NCBI RefSeq assembly: GCF_900452515.1
Contig: NZ_UGNW01000001.1
Location: 1,674,001-1,738,000, forward strand
DNA length: 64,000 nucleotides
Direction: 5' to 3'
DNA from: Legionella birminghamensis
GTDB taxonomy: Bacteria > Pseudomonadota > Gammaproteobacteria > Legionellales > Legionellaceae
A model generated the notes under the pieces. That model was not told the DNA's origin and ran no database searches. It saw only the letters and a list, made by a program, of their open reading frames with translations. Shown one piece after another: positions 54,445-64,000 of this stretch. How positions within the stretch are numbered: the first letter of the stretch is position 1; each line of letters begins with the position of its first letter. Position numbers and translations under genes: made by a program.

Positions 54445-55357
54445 TCTTGCATCCCTGTTCTGTTCGGATTAATAGACTCTCCAAGGCTAATAGCGGGTTC
54501 ACATTCATATTATGGTTCAAATTTTTAGTAATGAGGCAGATTTGATCCAAAAGTCCAAACAATGATGCTATTTGAAAGTGAGAGGCGACTTGGTCAAGGA
54601 CCGAGGTATAATATTGTTTAAGCAGTTTCCCTTCAATCATCTCAGCATAAATTAAATATAACAGCCCCATTAGCTCTTTAAAAGGATAAGCTATCCACTT
54701 TGCAGCAAGCTCGCAAGCAGAATACTCTCGCTTACATAATTTCAGCAGGTCGTCGATGATTTTGTTTAAATCAGCTGCAAGCTTTCCGTACTCGCTTTCC
54801 TGATGATATTGAGAAACCTGGGTCAGGCAGTTATTCTGAATTATCGGTTGACTAAATCGCCACAATTGGCAACGGCTGATAATGGTAGGCAGGACGGTAC
54901 CCAATTGCTCAGCTAGTAAAATAAAATATACTCCTGCGGGAGGCTCTTCCAGAATTTTTAGTAAGGCATTCGCTGCAAAATGGTTCATCCTTTCCGCTGC
55001 CTGAATAATTATTACTCGCGAACGGCCCAATTGTGGGCTGGTATAAATACTGGTTTGCAAGTCTCGGATCTGCTCCACCTTAATCCCGGAGCCCGCTTTC
55101 TCCGGTGCAACAAGCTGCAAATCGGGATGTTCCTTATTTCTTGCCAATGCGCAGGATTGGCAAGGGTCTCGGCTTGGGTGCTCGAATGGACATAAGATGC
55201 TTCGTGCTAATTGCAGCGAAAATGACTCAAGCGACAGATAGGCAGAACCGACCAGCAGCAAAGAATGGCTTAGCTTGCCTCTTCGCGATATGTCCACAAA
55301 CCGCCGCCAATGAGCAGAATGCGCAGGAGTGATATCTTTAGGCTCGGTGAAATTCAT
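54419..55357 (-). CDS. holB: DNA polymerase III delta-prime subunit
   Basis: 312 aa clamp-loader ATPase-fold subunit. A degenerate P-loop (LLVGSAYLSLESF) stands where active ATPases have GxGKT, as expected for delta-prime. The four-Cys zinc module is partly visible (ILCPFEHPSRDPCQSCALA, ~72-90). VEQIRDLQTSIY, NALLKILEEPPAGVYFILLAEQLGTVLPTIISRCQLWRF (~135-172) contains the family SRC motif. C-terminal helices form the collar domain. It lies 4 bp after tmk. Confidence 0.9.
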   Translation of the reverse strand: MNFTEPKDITPAHSAHWRRFVDISRRGKLSHSLLLVGSAYLSLESFSLQLARSILCPFEHPSRDPCQSCALARNKEHPDLQLVAPEKAGSGIKVEQIRDLQTSIYTSPQLGRSRVIIIQAAERMNHFAANALLKILEEPPAGVYFILLAEQLGTVLPTIISRCQLWRFSQPIIQNNCLTQVSQYHQESEYGKLAADLNKIIDDLLKLCKREYSACELAAKWIAYPFKELMGLLYLIYAEMIEGKLLKQYYTSVLDQVASHFQIASLFGLLDQICLITKNLNHNMNVNPLLALESLLIRTEQGCKNERRSPDH

Positions 55358-55360
55358 ATA

Positions 55361-55987
55361 TTAATTTAAAAAAGAATTTAATTGAGACAAAACCTGCTGC
55401 TGTACATCCTCCAGGGGTTGTTCAGCATCAATAATCACTACATTGTCCATACTGCTGATTTTCTGATGATAAGCCCCATACACGCGATTAAAGAAATCTA
55501 TCGATTCACGCTCAATACGATCAGCCTCCCCCCTGCCTCTGGTGCGGGCTAATCCATTCTCTGGAGAAATATCAAGAAAAAAAGTCAGGTCAGCTTGAAA
55601 ATTATCCAGGCAAAAAGCCGATAGTTGATTTAAAAATACTGCATTAACCCCACGACCGCCGCCCTGGTAAGCAAAACTGGACAGCTCAAAACGATCCGCA
55701 ATGACCCAGCTTCCTTTATTAAGCGCAGGAAGTATCAACTCTTCGAGAAGCTGGACGCGCGCTGCATACATGAGAAGCAATTCGCTGCGGGAGGCCAAGG
55801 TTTCACCCGGATAATTTTCCTTAATGATTTCACGGATTTTCTCGCCAATGCGAGTGCCGCCTGGCTCCCGGGTAAGAATAACGGATTCAATTTTAGATAA
55901 CAGAAATTCCCTGATTGTATGGATTACAGTGGATTTACCTGCACCCTCCATCCCTTCTACAACAATAAATTTACCTTTTGCAGTCAT
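55361..55987 (-). CDS. tmk: Thymidylate kinase
   Basis: 208 aa. P-loop EGMEGAGKST (10-19), the DR(Y/F)xxS-type ADRFELSSFAYQGGGRG (~93-109) that binds dTMP, and the LID-type RTRGRGEADRIE (~147-158). It phosphorylates dTMP to dTDP for DNA synthesis. Its start overlaps the mltG stop by 4 bp (ATGA), so expression is coupled. Length is normal. Confidence 0.94.
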   Translation of the reverse strand: MTAKGKFIVVEGMEGAGKSTVIHTIREFLLSKIESVILTREPGGTRIGEKIREIIKENYPGETLASRSELLLMYAARVQLLEELILPALNKGSWVIADRFELSSFAYQGGGRGVNAVFLNQLSAFCLDNFQADLTFFLDISPENGLARTRGRGEADRIERESIDFFNRVYGAYHQKISSMDNVVIIDAEQPLEDVQQQVLSQLNSFLN

Positions 55988-56982
55988 TCGCGCCCCTTAA
56001 TCAGATAGCGTGAAACTGCACGCCGCTGCTCTTCATAGTTGGTTGAAAAAAAATGGGAACCATCTCCCTTTGCCACATAATATAAATAATCGGTTTTTTC
56101 AGGTTGCGCAGCTGCAAAAATTGCGCTTCTCCCAACCATCGCGATGGGCGTAGGCGGAAGGCCTTTATTTCTATAGGTATTATAAGGCGAATTGACAGCA
56201 AGATCGGCGTGAGTCAATTTTCCCTTAAAAGCAGGTCCCATTGCATAAATAACGGTTGGATCCATTTGCAGCGGCATATGTTTTTTTAAACGATTAACAA
56301 TAACACCGGATATAATGCCACGCTCCTGTTGAATTGATGCTTCTTTCTCTAAAATTGATGCAGCAATAAGCAATTCATAGGGTGTTTTATAAGGCAAGCC
56401 GGGAGTTCGCTGCTGCCATGCTTCATTGAGCACTTGTTCAAGATTTTTATTGGCTAAGAGGATTATTTTTTTTGCATCACTGCCTGCATTATAACGATAC
56501 GTATCTGCCAGTAACAAGCCTTCTGCAGTCTCATGATTATTGAGAATTGGTTCAAAATCGTCAGGGCTGAAATGGAGATAGGTCGTTTCACTAAATTGCT
56601 TTTCAACCTGCGCCAGCGTGGTTCCTTCAATGATCGTGATTGACTCGATAAGCACTTTACCCTGCATTAGCTTGTCAAGAAAATCAAGGGCTGAATCGCC
56701 AGCTTCTATTTTATATACGCCGGCTTTAAATTGAGAGGCAATTTTTTTCCATCTGATATACTGAAGCAAGGCCTGATCAGACTGAATAAGTCCTTGAGAT
56801 TTTAATAAGTGGACAATTGCACTGGCTGTTGAGTTGGGTTTAACTTCAATGATAACAGGCTTGCCATCATTGAGCATGGCAGAATGTAAATCATTATGTA
56901 CATAGTAAGCTTTATAACCAAGTAGAATCAAACCAAAAGTAATAAGGAGGAATACCAATGGTTTGATAACTCGGCCAAACAT
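55984..56982 (-). CDS. mltG: Endolytic murein transglycosylase MltG
   Basis: 332 aa. One N-terminal membrane anchor (LVFLLITFGLILLGYKAYY, ~9-27), a LysM-like part (~45-130), and the catalytic YceG segment ASILEKEASIQQERGIISGVIVNRLKKHMPLQMDPTVIYAMG (~208-249), in which the Glu of LEKE is the catalytic residue. The end TPIAMVGRSAIFAAAQPEKTDYLYYVAKGDGSHFFS is the other family block. It cuts nascent glycan strands at the inner membrane. Stops 1 bp before the fabF stop region of the operon and is coupled to tmk. Confidence 0.93.
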   Translation of the reverse strand: MFGRVIKPLVFLLITFGLILLGYKAYYVHNDLHSAMLNDGKPVIIEVKPNSTASAIVHLLKSQGLIQSDQALLQYIRWKKIASQFKAGVYKIEAGDSALDFLDKLMQGKVLIESITIIEGTTLAQVEKQFSETTYLHFSPDDFEPILNNHETAEGLLLADTYRYNAGSDAKKIILLANKNLEQVLNEAWQQRTPGLPYKTPYELLIAASILEKEASIQQERGIISGVIVNRLKKHMPLQMDPTVIYAMGPAFKGKLTHADLAVNSPYNTYRNKGLPPTPIAMVGRSAIFAAAQPEKTDYLYYVAKGDGSHFFSTNYEEQRRAVSRYLIKGRE

Positions 56983-58221
56983 TTATACACGCTTAAACAG
57001 CAGAGAACCGTTCGTTCCGCCAAACCCAAGCGAATTACTTAATGCATAGTCAACTTTTCGTTTCTGCGGTGTATGTGGGACATAATTTAAATCGCAGCCT
57101 TCGTCGGGATTATCCAGATTAATTGTGGGCGGTACAATCTGATCCTTAATTGCCAGGACACTGAATATTGCCTCAACAGCGCCTGCTGCCCCAAGCAAGT
57201 GGCCCGTCATTGACTTGGTAGAGCTAATTGCCAACTCATAGGCATGTTCGCTAAACACACGCTTAACGGCTTTCGTTTCATTCATATCATTAAGATAAGT
57301 AGAGGTTCCGTGTGCGTTAATGTAGTCAACCAGATCAGGGCTAATACCTGCATCCTCAATGGCCGCCTGCATTGATCTCGAAGCGCCATCTGCATCTTCA
57401 TCAGGTGCGGTAATATGATAAGCATCACCAGACATACCGAAACCAACGAGTTCCGCATAAATTTTGGCGCCACGAGCCTTCGCATGCTCGTATTCTTCCA
57501 GAATTAAAATTCCTGCGCCTTCTCCCATTACAAATCCGTCACGATCCTTGTCCCAGGGGCGTGATGCCTTCTCTGGTTCATCATTTCGCTTTGATAAAGA
57601 GCGAACCGCTGAAAAACCAGCCAGACAAAGAGGCGTTGTAGTCATTTCTGCGCCACCACAAACCATTACATCCGCATCGCCATAGGCAATCATTCTGCCT
57701 GCCAGGCCAATATTGTGGGTTCCGGTAGTGCACGCGGTAACTACTGATATATTAGGCCCCTTCAGGCCGTGGCGAATGGATATTTGCCCAGCCACCATAT
57801 TAATAATGCCAGCAGGGATAAAGAAAGGGGATACTTTTCTTGGGCCGCCTGTTACCAGCTTATCCTGGTTATTGGTGATTGTTTCAATACCGCCAATCCC
57901 TGCACCAACAGCTACGCCGGTGCGAAGGCCAAGCTTTTCATCGATAATTAACCCGGAATCCGACAAAGCCTCATCAGCAGCCGCAACTCCATATTGGGTA
58001 AACACATCCATTTTGCGGGCATCTTTCAGCGGCACGTAATCCTCAATGTTAAAATTTTTAACCTTGGCCCATATTTTGGTTGTATAGTCAGTAGTATCAA
58101 ATCCTTCGACTTGACCAACACCGCTTTTACCCGCCAGAATATTTTGCCAGGTTTCCTCGACATTAAGTCCAACCGGGGTAACCATACCCATCCCAGTGAC
58201 TACAACACGCCGCTTACTCAA
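56983..58221 (-). CDS. fabF: Beta-ketoacyl-ACP synthase II
   Basis: 412 aa KAS II. Active-site Cys in [14 protein letters not shown] (~159-172), the two catalytic His in [12 protein letters not shown] (~300-311) and [14 protein letters not shown] (~334-347), and the C-terminal [12 protein letters not shown]-terminus [23 protein letters not shown] is canonical. It elongates acyl-ACP chains and helps adjust unsaturated fatty acids with temperature. Follows acpP by 17 bp; the next gene, mltG, begins one base after its stop. Confidence 0.95.
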   Translation of the reverse strand: MSKRRVVVTGMGMVTPVGLNVEETWQNILAGKSGVGQVEGFDTTDYTTKIWAKVKNFNIEDYVPLKDARKMDVFTQYGVAAADEALSDSGLIIDEKLGLRTGVAVGAGIGGIETITNNQDKLVTGGPRKVSPFFIPAGIINMVAGQISIRHGLKGPNISVVTACTTGTHNIGLAGRMIAYGDADVMVCGGAEMTTTPLCLAGFSAVRSLSKRNDEPEKASRPWDKDRDGFVMGEGAGILILEEYEHAKARGAKIYAELVGFGMSGDAYHITAPDEDADGASRSMQAAIEDAGISPDLVDYINAHGTSTYLNDMNETKAVKRVFSEHAYELAISSTKSMTGHLLGAAGAVEAIFSVLAIKDQIVPPTINLDNPDEGCDLNYVPHTPQKRKVDYALSNSLGFGGTNGSLLFKRV

Positions 58222-58238
58222 TGAATGCTCCTCAATTA

Positions 58239-58487
58239 TCAGGCTTCTTCTTTATTCAGGTTTGACTCGATGTAATCAATTGCTTCCTGAATAGTAGTAA
58301 TTTTCTCTGCTTTCTCATCAGGAATTTCAGTCTCGAATTCCTCTTCCAAAGCCATTACGAGTTCAACAGTGTCTAATGAATCAGCACCCAAATCATCAAC
58401 GAAAGAAGCATTGTTTTTCAACTCTTCTTCTTTAACGCCTAATTGTTCGACAACAATCTTACGAACTCGCTCTTCAACTGTACTCAT
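58239..58487 (-). CDS. acpP: Acyl carrier protein
   Basis: 82 aa, acidic. The phosphopantetheine attachment site is [21 protein letters not shown] (Ser ~38). It is slightly longer than E. coli AcpP (78 aa) at the C-terminus ([11 protein letters not shown]). It carries growing acyl chains for fatty acid synthesis. Preceded by GAGGAAAC on the minus strand. The 72-bp gap to fabG may contain its own promoter, as acpP is usually expressed more strongly than its neighbours. Confidence 0.95.
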   Translation of the reverse strand: MSTVEERVRKIVVEQLGVKEEELKNNASFVDDLGADSLDTVELVMALEEEFETEIPDEKAEKITTIQEAIDYIESNLNKEEA

Positions 58488-58559
58488 AACTAGTGTTTCC
58501 TCTTTGTTAAAATAATTTATGAAGGTAGTTTATTCAATTCTTGCAAGAACGCAAGTTAA

Positions 58560-59306
58560 TTAATCCATGTACATTCCACCATTCACATGGATAGTCTCGC
58601 CCGTAATATATTTAGCACAATCTGAAGCCAAAAAAGCCACTGCTTGAGCAATATCATCTACTGAACCAAGACGTTTCATTGGTATCCTTTTAAGCATTTC
58701 GTCTTTAACCATATCAGGCAAGCTGCTGGTCATATCGGTATCAATAAAGCCCGGAGCCACCACATTCACAGTAATACCGCGACTGGCCATTTCCTGGGCA
58801 AGCGATTTACTAAAACCGACAATTCCTGCTTTTGCAGCAGTATAATTGGTTTGCCCGGAATTACCGCTGGATCCCACAACTGAGCCTACTGTAATAATAC
58901 GTCCCCAACGTGCGCGAAACATTGGTTTTATGCAGGCTTTACTCATTCGGAAAACAGAGGTCAAATTGGTTTCAATCACCTTAATCCATTCTTCATCATC
59001 CATGCGCAATAATAAATTGTCACAAGTGATGCCTGCGTTATTGACCAGGATACCTGGCAGTTTTTCTTCATCGGAAAGCTGCGACATCAAGTGTTCGATG
59101 GCATCTTTATCAGTCACATCCAGGGTCACACCTTTTCCTGTTAAACCTTCCTGTTTGAAGTAATCAGAAATAACCAGGCTGCCATTATCTGTTGTAGCTG
59201 TGCCAATAACATAAGCACCTTGTCTGGCCAGCGTTTTTGAAATAGCCATTCCAATACCACGTGTTGCGCCGGTTACCAGTGCAATTTTACCCTGAAGATT
59301 AATCAT
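58560..59306 (-). CDS. fabG: 3-oxoacyl-ACP reductase
   Basis: 248 aa short-chain dehydrogenase. NADPH-binding TGATRGIG (13-20), NNAG (~88-91), catalytic Ser-Tyr-Lys as GSVVGSSGNSGQTNYTAAKAG (Tyr ~153, Lys ~157), and the tail ITGETIHVNGGMYMD. It reduces 3-ketoacyl-ACP in each elongation cycle. Located 16 bp after fabD. Confidence 0.95.
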   Translation of the reverse strand: MINLQGKIALVTGATRGIGMAISKTLARQGAYVIGTATTDNGSLVISDYFKQEGLTGKGVTLDVTDKDAIEHLMSQLSDEEKLPGILVNNAGITCDNLLLRMDDEEWIKVIETNLTSVFRMSKACIKPMFRARWGRIITVGSVVGSSGNSGQTNYTAAKAGIVGFSKSLAQEMASRGITVNVVAPGFIDTDMTSSLPDMVKDEMLKRIPMKRLGSVDDIAQAVAFLASDCAKYITGETIHVNGGMYMD

Positions 59307-59321
59307 TCAAAAACTCCTGAT

Positions 59322-60275
59322 TTAACAACATTCACTCGTTTCCCATTGCGACAAAGCGGCATCCATTGACTCTGTATCGTACACACAGGCAGCCGATAGT
59401 GAACGATCTATGCGCTTGGTCAAACCGGATAGAACCCTTCCTGGGCCGCACTCAATAATATGTTCTACCCCATTAGCCTTAAATAACTGGATAGTTTCCA
59501 CCCAGCGGACAGGGCTATATAACTGCTCTTTTAAAAGCGATTTAATCTGTTGAATTGATTGATAGACAGCAAGATTTACATTACTAACTACGGGTAATTC
59601 GGGAGTCCTGAAATTCGCAGCATTCAAATGAGCTTCGAAGGCCTGTGCAGCATCCATCAACAAGTCACAATGACAGGGAACACTAACCGGAATCAGCTTC
59701 GCAAGCTTGGCACCGCTTTTCTCGGCTTGAAGGATTGCTTTCTCTACTGCACTACTATGACCCGCAATAACCACCTGTCCAATTGCATTATAGTTGGCAG
59801 GACTGACTTTAAACTGCTGATCACTAGATTGCTGGCATAGTTCAATAACCTGTTCATCGCTGAGGCCAACAATCGCCGCCATTGCACCTGCACCCAGCGG
59901 TACAGTCTGTTGCATAAGCTGGCCGCGCTTTTCAACCAGTTTTGCTGCAGTACGAAGATCCAATGCCTTGGCGCAGACAAGTGCTGCATATTCACCAAGA
60001 CTATGTCCAGCCATAAACCGTGGGCGGGGAATGTCATGCTGTTTCAGTACATTAAAGACAGCAACATCCGCAGTCAGCATAGCAACCTGTGTATATTCTG
60101 TCTGGCTAAGACGAGACTCAGGTCCATTTTGAACCAGTTGCCACAAGTCATAGCCCAATTCGTCAGATACCAGCTTAAACGTGTCTTTTACAAGGGGATA
60201 AGCTTCACCCAGTTCAGCCAGCATACCCACTGATTGAGAGCCTTGACCGGGAAATACAAATGCCAGATTAGCCAT
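59322..60275 (-). CDS. fabD: Malonyl-CoA:ACP transacylase
   Basis: 317 aa. FVFPGQGSQSVGML (6-19), active-site Ser in AGHSLGEYAAL (~91-101), catalytic His in VPVSVPCHCDLL segment (~198-209), and HIIECGPGRVLSGLTKRI at the end. It loads malonate on ACP. The C-terminus SQWETSECC ends in two Cys, which is unusual but harmless. Its start is 25 bp after fabH. Confidence 0.94.
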   Translation of the reverse strand: MANLAFVFPGQGSQSVGMLAELGEAYPLVKDTFKLVSDELGYDLWQLVQNGPESRLSQTEYTQVAMLTADVAVFNVLKQHDIPRPRFMAGHSLGEYAALVCAKALDLRTAAKLVEKRGQLMQQTVPLGAGAMAAIVGLSDEQVIELCQQSSDQQFKVSPANYNAIGQVVIAGHSSAVEKAILQAEKSGAKLAKLIPVSVPCHCDLLMDAAQAFEAHLNAANFRTPELPVVSNVNLAVYQSIQQIKSLLKEQLYSPVRWVETIQLFKANGVEHIIECGPGRVLSGLTKRIDRSLSAACVYDTESMDAALSQWETSECC

Positions 60276-60299
60276 ATTAAGTGAAATCTCCAGGATAGA

Positions 60300-61256
60300 T
60301 TAGTAACGGATGACCAACGCGCCCCAGGTCATGCCGGCACCAAAGGATTCAAGAAGCAATAATTCATCACGCTTGACAGAACCGTTTTTAATTGCAAAAT
60401 CAAGAGCCAGGGGAATAGAGGCAGCAGAGGTGTTGCCTTGGTTTTCAATGGTCACAATGACCTGGGACATTGGCAAATTAAGTTTTTTTGCAATTCCCCG
60501 AATAATTCGAATATTCGCCTGGTGAGGGATTAGCCAGTTTATATCAGATTTCTCGAGCTGACTTGCTTCAAGAATTTCGTCCACAATATCGCCCATAATA
60601 TTCACTGCGATCTTAAAGACCTCATTGCCGCGCATCCCGACATAAGAACGCTGGCCAGCGGTAGTGAAATTTTCATAGGTAAGCAGACCATCTGCATCAA
60701 AAGAAGAGTGCAGCTTACTTGCAATAATTCCCTCTTTCTCTGAGTCAGCAGATAATACAACTGCGCCTGCGCCGTCACCAAAAAGGATGCAGGTGGAGCG
60801 ATCTTCCCAGTTAACTGCATGCGACATGCGTTCACTGCCAATAACGAGTACATGCTTTGCAGCACCTGAACGGATATAGTTCCAGGCAGTATCCATGGCA
60901 TAAACAAAACCACTGCAGGCTGCACTGATATCAAACGCTGGAATTGGTTTTTTAATGTTCAGGGCTTTTTGGACGTGACAAGCCATACTCGGGAAAAAAT
61001 GATCGGGTGTGCAGGTTGCCACAATAATGACATCAATATCATCTGCATCAATAGTAGACGATTCGATTGCATTTCTGGCCGCTTCAGAGGCCATAAAGAA
61101 TACGGTTTCCTGTTCATCAGCAATATATCTGCTGCTAATACCCGTGCGGGAATGAATCCACTCATGAGTAGTATCCAGCTTGGATTCCAGCTCAAAATTG
61201 CTCAACTGACGTTTTGGTAAGTAACTGCCAGTCCCATTGATTACAGCATTTTTCAT
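60300..61256 (-). CDS. fabH: Beta-ketoacyl-ACP synthase III
   Basis: 318 aa. [13 protein letters not shown] (8-20), active-site Cys in [15 protein letters not shown] (~106-120), His in [11 protein letters not shown] (~243-253) and Asn in [17 protein letters not shown] (~272-288) complete the C-H-N triad. It starts fatty acid synthesis by condensing acetyl-CoA with malonyl-ACP. Its ATG overlaps the plsX stop by 4 bp. Confidence 0.95.
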   Translation of the reverse strand: MKNAVINGTGSYLPKRQLSNFELESKLDTTHEWIHSRTGISSRYIADEQETVFFMASEAARNAIESSTIDADDIDVIIVATCTPDHFFPSMACHVQKALNIKKPIPAFDISAACSGFVYAMDTAWNYIRSGAAKHVLVIGSERMSHAVNWEDRSTCILFGDGAGAVVLSADSEKEGIIASKLHSSFDADGLLTYENFTTAGQRSYVGMRGNEVFKIAVNIMGDIVDEILEASQLEKSDINWLIPHQANIRIIRGIAKKLNLPMSQVIVTIENQGNTSAASIPLALDFAIKNGSVKRDELLLLESFGAGMTWGALVIRY

Positions 61257-62278
61257 AACAATAACCCTTGATTGATAAAATCGGTTATTTGCTCACGTAC
61301 AAGGTCTACTACGTTGTTTTTAGCTTGTGAAACAGCTTCTTCAATTGCATTCTGAAAGGCCAGTTCGTTCGCACCGCCATGACTTTTAATGACGATACCA
61401 TTCAACCCCAGCATACTGGCCCCATTGTATCGGGCAGGATCCATTCGGGTTTTTAAATGACTTAAGGCGGGCTTGGCTATCAATCCGGCCAGTTTGGTCG
61501 AAAATGAACGGGAGAAAGACTCTTTGAGAACCGACAACATCAACTTTGCCAATCCCTCACTCGCTTTTAAGGCAACATTTCCTACAAAACCATCGCAAAC
61601 AACCAGGTCCACTTCTCCTGAATAAAATTGATCACCTTCAACATAACCAACATAATTCATCAGACCGCACTCCGCCAGCATGTGGGCAGTGCGCTTAACC
61701 TGGTCATTTCCCTTAATTTCTTCAACACCAATATTTAGAAGTGCAATCTTTGGCTGAGGCTTTTTCTCAACCGCCTGGATAAGGGCAGAGCCCATTACCG
61801 CAAACTGAAAAAGGTGTTCAGCACAAGAATCCACATTGGCGCCAAGATCAATAACCCGAGTTTTTCCCTGTTGCGTGGGTAATGTTGCAATAATTGCAGG
61901 ACGATCAATTCCGGGTAAAGTTTTCAGGACGAAACGGGCAGTTGCCATTAATGCACCGGTATTTCCAGCACTTACGCAAGCCTGCGCCCTTCCCTCTTTT
62001 ACCAGATTAATCGCGACACGCATTGATGAATCTTTTTTATTACGCATAGCCTGAGATGGCAACTCATCCATTCCAACAATTTCGGAAGCGTGTACAATCG
62101 TAAACTGCTCTGGATTAGCGCCATGTTTTTTAAGTGAAGCGGTCACCTGGGCTTGATCACCAGTCAGGATTAACTTCAATTCAGGATTTTGCTGAATTGC
62201 TCGAACACAAGCGGGAATCACTACCTTAAGGCCATGATCCCCTCCCATCGCGTCAACGGCAATCGTTATGCTTTTCAA
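61253..62278 (-). CDS. plsX: Phosphate acyltransferase PlsX
   Basis: 341 aa. [18 protein letters not shown] (6-23) is the family start; [33 protein letters not shown] (~64-96), [17 protein letters not shown] and [17 protein letters not shown] (~217-233) follow in order. It makes acyl-phosphate from acyl-ACP for phospholipid synthesis at the membrane. Placed between rpmF (5 bp upstream) and fabH, the standard gamma-proteobacterial order. Confidence 0.94.
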   Translation of the reverse strand: MKSITIAVDAMGGDHGLKVVIPACVRAIQQNPELKLILTGDQAQVTASLKKHGANPEQFTIVHASEIVGMDELPSQAMRNKKDSSMRVAINLVKEGRAQACVSAGNTGALMATARFVLKTLPGIDRPAIIATLPTQQGKTRVIDLGANVDSCAEHLFQFAVMGSALIQAVEKKPQPKIALLNIGVEEIKGNDQVKRTAHMLAECGLMNYVGYVEGDQFYSGEVDLVVCDGFVGNVALKASEGLAKLMLSVLKESFSRSFSTKLAGLIAKPALSHLKTRMDPARYNGASMLGLNGIVIKSHGGANELAFQNAIEEAVSQAKNNVVDLVREQITDFINQGLLL

Positions 62279-62283
62279 GCGAA

Positions 62284-62481
62284 TTACTCTTTCTCGTCTT
62301 CATAAACATTATCGGTATCGATCACTTTACGACCACGATAATAACCATCAGGGGTGATGTGGTGACGACGGTGAGTTTCACCTGTTGTGCTATCAACGGA
62401 TAAAGTAGGTCCGGTTAATGCATCGTGTGAACGTCGTTGATCACGGCGTGAGCGTGATTTTTTATTCTGTTGAACAGCCAT
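62284..62481 (-). CDS. rpmF: Ribosomal protein bL32
   Basis: 65 aa from the ATG at 62481, which has TAGGAG upstream; a longer frame up to 62604 is not real. [21 protein letters not shown] and [16 protein letters not shown] are the gamma-proteobacterial L32 signature, without zinc Cys residues. The extra C-terminal residues ([11 protein letters not shown]) are acidic. Follows yceD and is usually co-transcribed with it. Confidence 0.93.
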   Translation of the reverse strand: MAVQQNKKSRSRRDQRRSHDALTGPTLSVDSTTGETHRRHHITPDGYYRGRKVIDTDNVYEDEKE

Positions 62482-62611
62482 TGTATTACTCCTAGGCGAA
62501 TAGTCTAATGTTGGGCGAAATATTACCCATTTTTTCTCTATAATCCAAGTCTTAGTGCAACTAATATTGGAAATTAGCAAAAATTGCTCCGTATTATACT
62601 CCAATTTTCAA

Positions 62612-63037
62612 TTATTCGGAAATTTCCAGATACTGTTTAATATCCGAATTGCATTCATGGATATCTTCATGAGTTGTGGGGCTATACAGGTATAGCTCAT
62701 CGGTCACTAGCTCCCGGAGATCGATCTCTTCTTTTTCGTATACAACACTTTCAAAATCAGCCATTAGTTTTTCAGCGATGGCCTCGGAGGCGCACAGAGC
62801 AAGTTCAGTCGAATTAACATATTCATGGCTGAATTCATTCAGACACCGCTGACAGATAACCTGGATGTTTCCTGACACAGTCATACTTAGTAAATAGTAA
62901 TATTGGCAAAACCCTATTTTAAATTGACAAGTCAGATGACAAGGCGGCTGAATATGAGGCGGTAAGCGTTCTGTTAGTTCAATCGAAGCCTTTTGATATT
63001 CCTTATATTCAGGATGTTTTTTTAAATTTATTAACAT
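62612..63037 (-). CDS. yceD: YceD-family (DUF177) protein
   Basis: About 141 aa from the ATG at 63037, where the family usually begins (MLINLKK); the longer frame from 63109 adds 24 unlikely residues. Hallmarks: GNIQVICQRCLNEFSHEYVNSTELAL with the C-x2-C pair, and IDLRELVTDELYLYSPTTHED near the end. The family is linked to 23S rRNA processing and is always next to rpmF. The start is chosen by homology because the ribosome-binding site is weak. Confidence 0.85.
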   Translation of the reverse strand: MLINLKKHPEYKEYQKASIELTERLPPHIQPPCHLTCQFKIGFCQYYYLLSMTVSGNIQVICQRCLNEFSHEYVNSTELALCASEAIAEKLMADFESVVYEKEEIDLRELVTDELYLYSPTTHEDIHECNSDIKQYLEISE

Positions 63038-63160
63038 AGAAATACAATTCCAAGAAGGGTTATAGGCAATGAGCGTGTGTCTATTATTCCGCGGAATGCG
63101 CGAATTCATATGAGTGACTCATATCCTGATTCTAGCAAAATATTCAGGACTTATCTTCAT

Positions 63161-63727
63161 TCATGTTATAGAAGGTGTTATCACCAGTGGTTCCCGATCG
63201 GTATGGGCGGAGACACCAAAAGGACCTATATTTTTACCCGTGCAACGATAACGAAGGTAATCAATTACATGCAGCATCAATGCAGCAATGGTTCTCGTAT
63301 TATGTCTCTCAAACTGAATCCACGAAGCCTTGTTTCCTGATTTGCCCTCAGCAACACCCAGTAAAATCTCTTTCAAAACCAGCCCGGAGAATGAATATTG
63401 CTGGCAAATAGACTGGTGAGAGGAATGGCGCTTGCTTAGCCGGGTTCTATATTGCTCCACTATAGCCTTGTAAAAGGCACCCTCATCTTCAAACTTTAAA
63501 TGCGCACCTTTTAGCATCTCCTCGAGAATATTGGTTGTTAGTTCCTGGTTTTGATTAAAGTCGAGCCGCAATTTGGAAATAAGAAGTATTATAAAATTAA
63601 TTTCGCTGTGCGAAGCCTGGATAACCTCCCCGCTTTCGATTAACTTCTTAATTAATGCACTTTCCCGATAGGTATGCTCAATTTTATTAAAAAATTTAGT
63701 CAGCCTGGAGATTTCTGGCATAATCAC
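63161..63727 (-). CDS. Unknown protein, 188 aa
   Basis: Unrecognised. Mostly helical with segments EISRLTKFFNKIEHTYRESALIKKLIESG and GNKASWIQFERHNTRTIAALMLHVIDYL; the C-terminal tail (GPFGVSAHTDREPLVITPSIT) is extended. No signal peptide or membrane span. It lies 51 bp upstream of the extended yceD frame (123 bp before the preferred yceD start), in the same direction, and divergent from mnmA. Could be a lineage-specific small protein. Confidence 0.5.
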   Translation of the reverse strand: MIMPEISRLTKFFNKIEHTYRESALIKKLIESGEVIQASHSEINFIILLISKLRLDFNQNQELTTNILEEMLKGAHLKFEDEGAFYKAIVEQYRTRLSKRHSSHQSICQQYSFSGLVLKEILLGVAEGKSGNKASWIQFERHNTRTIAALMLHVIDYLRYRCTGKNIGPFGVSAHTDREPLVITPSIT

Positions 63728-63838
63728 TCAGATATTTTACTGTATTATTCTATAAGTATATTTTTAATTGTTAAATTCTTCCTGTTTATTCCATATTTTT
63801 TTGCCAATAGGGTTTTAGTGTAGTGCTGCTTGGCTTAA

Positions 63839-64000
<162 letters not shown>

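Overview
The window looks like a chromosomal piece of a Legionella-type gamma-proteobacterium. It is AT-rich and has dense housekeeping operons of gamma-proteobacterial order. Between them sit many long, isolated, family-less proteins with ankyrin-like, leucine-rich-like or coiled segments, phosphatase-like domains and acidic C-termini, the profile of Dot/Icm effector candidates. The genus is an inference from gene style; no marker was searched.

Layout. (1) 1-3.8 kb is eroded accessory DNA: two ~115 bp direct repeats (15-133, 1955-2068) bracket two unknown minus-strand genes, and an aminoglycoside-phosphotransferase-like gene lies beside the right repeat without its N-lobe. (2) 3.8-9.4 kb holds a membrane-hairpin unknown and a large gene combining a RelE-like segment, an SF1 helicase core and about a dozen W-x-x-F repeats, interrupted by one frameshift and one in-frame stop. 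(3) 9.4-14.3 kb: two ungapped copies of a DnaA-box-containing intergenic block (9505-9770, 13964-14232) bracket four accessory genes (a secreted beta-propeller protein, an unknown, a leucine-rich-like protein, a small membrane protein). (4) 14.3-19 kb: DUF808 protein, a second-type elongation factor G, NhaA. (5) 19-33.4 kb: effector-like unknowns, a PP2C phosphatase with rearranged motif order, an ABC exporter fused to a cyclic-nucleotide-binding domain, an adenosine-deaminase-like enzyme, a Stealth/GT4 glycan pair and a 1025-residue unknown. (6) 33.5-35.7 kb: an MCE lipid-transport operon (permease, MlaD-like, PqiC-like lipoprotein) without its ATPase. (7) 36-53 kb: PBP4-type DacB, RtcB RNA ligase, copper ATPase, a large unknown, MFS-AnmK, a second MFS, a 27-residue membrane peptide, an ATP-dependent DNA ligase with its exonuclease, and an ankyrin-like unknown. 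(8) 53-63 kb: conserved minus-strand cluster yceD-rpmF-plsX-fabH-fabD-fabG-acpP-fabF-mltG-tmk-holB-pilZ-tatD, then an unknown gene and the start of mnmA.

Five GC-rich palindromic elements (about 20.4, 26.0, 35.7, 44.4, 48.6 kb) share a core around ATGGGCCCCGCGGTC and occur only between 20 and 49 kb, four of them between convergent genes. Several carry tandem 23-24 bp expansions, the largest being 12 units of exactly 24 bp that leave all six frames open. These elements, the paired DnaA-box blocks, and the rearranged PP2C are the most unusual things here.
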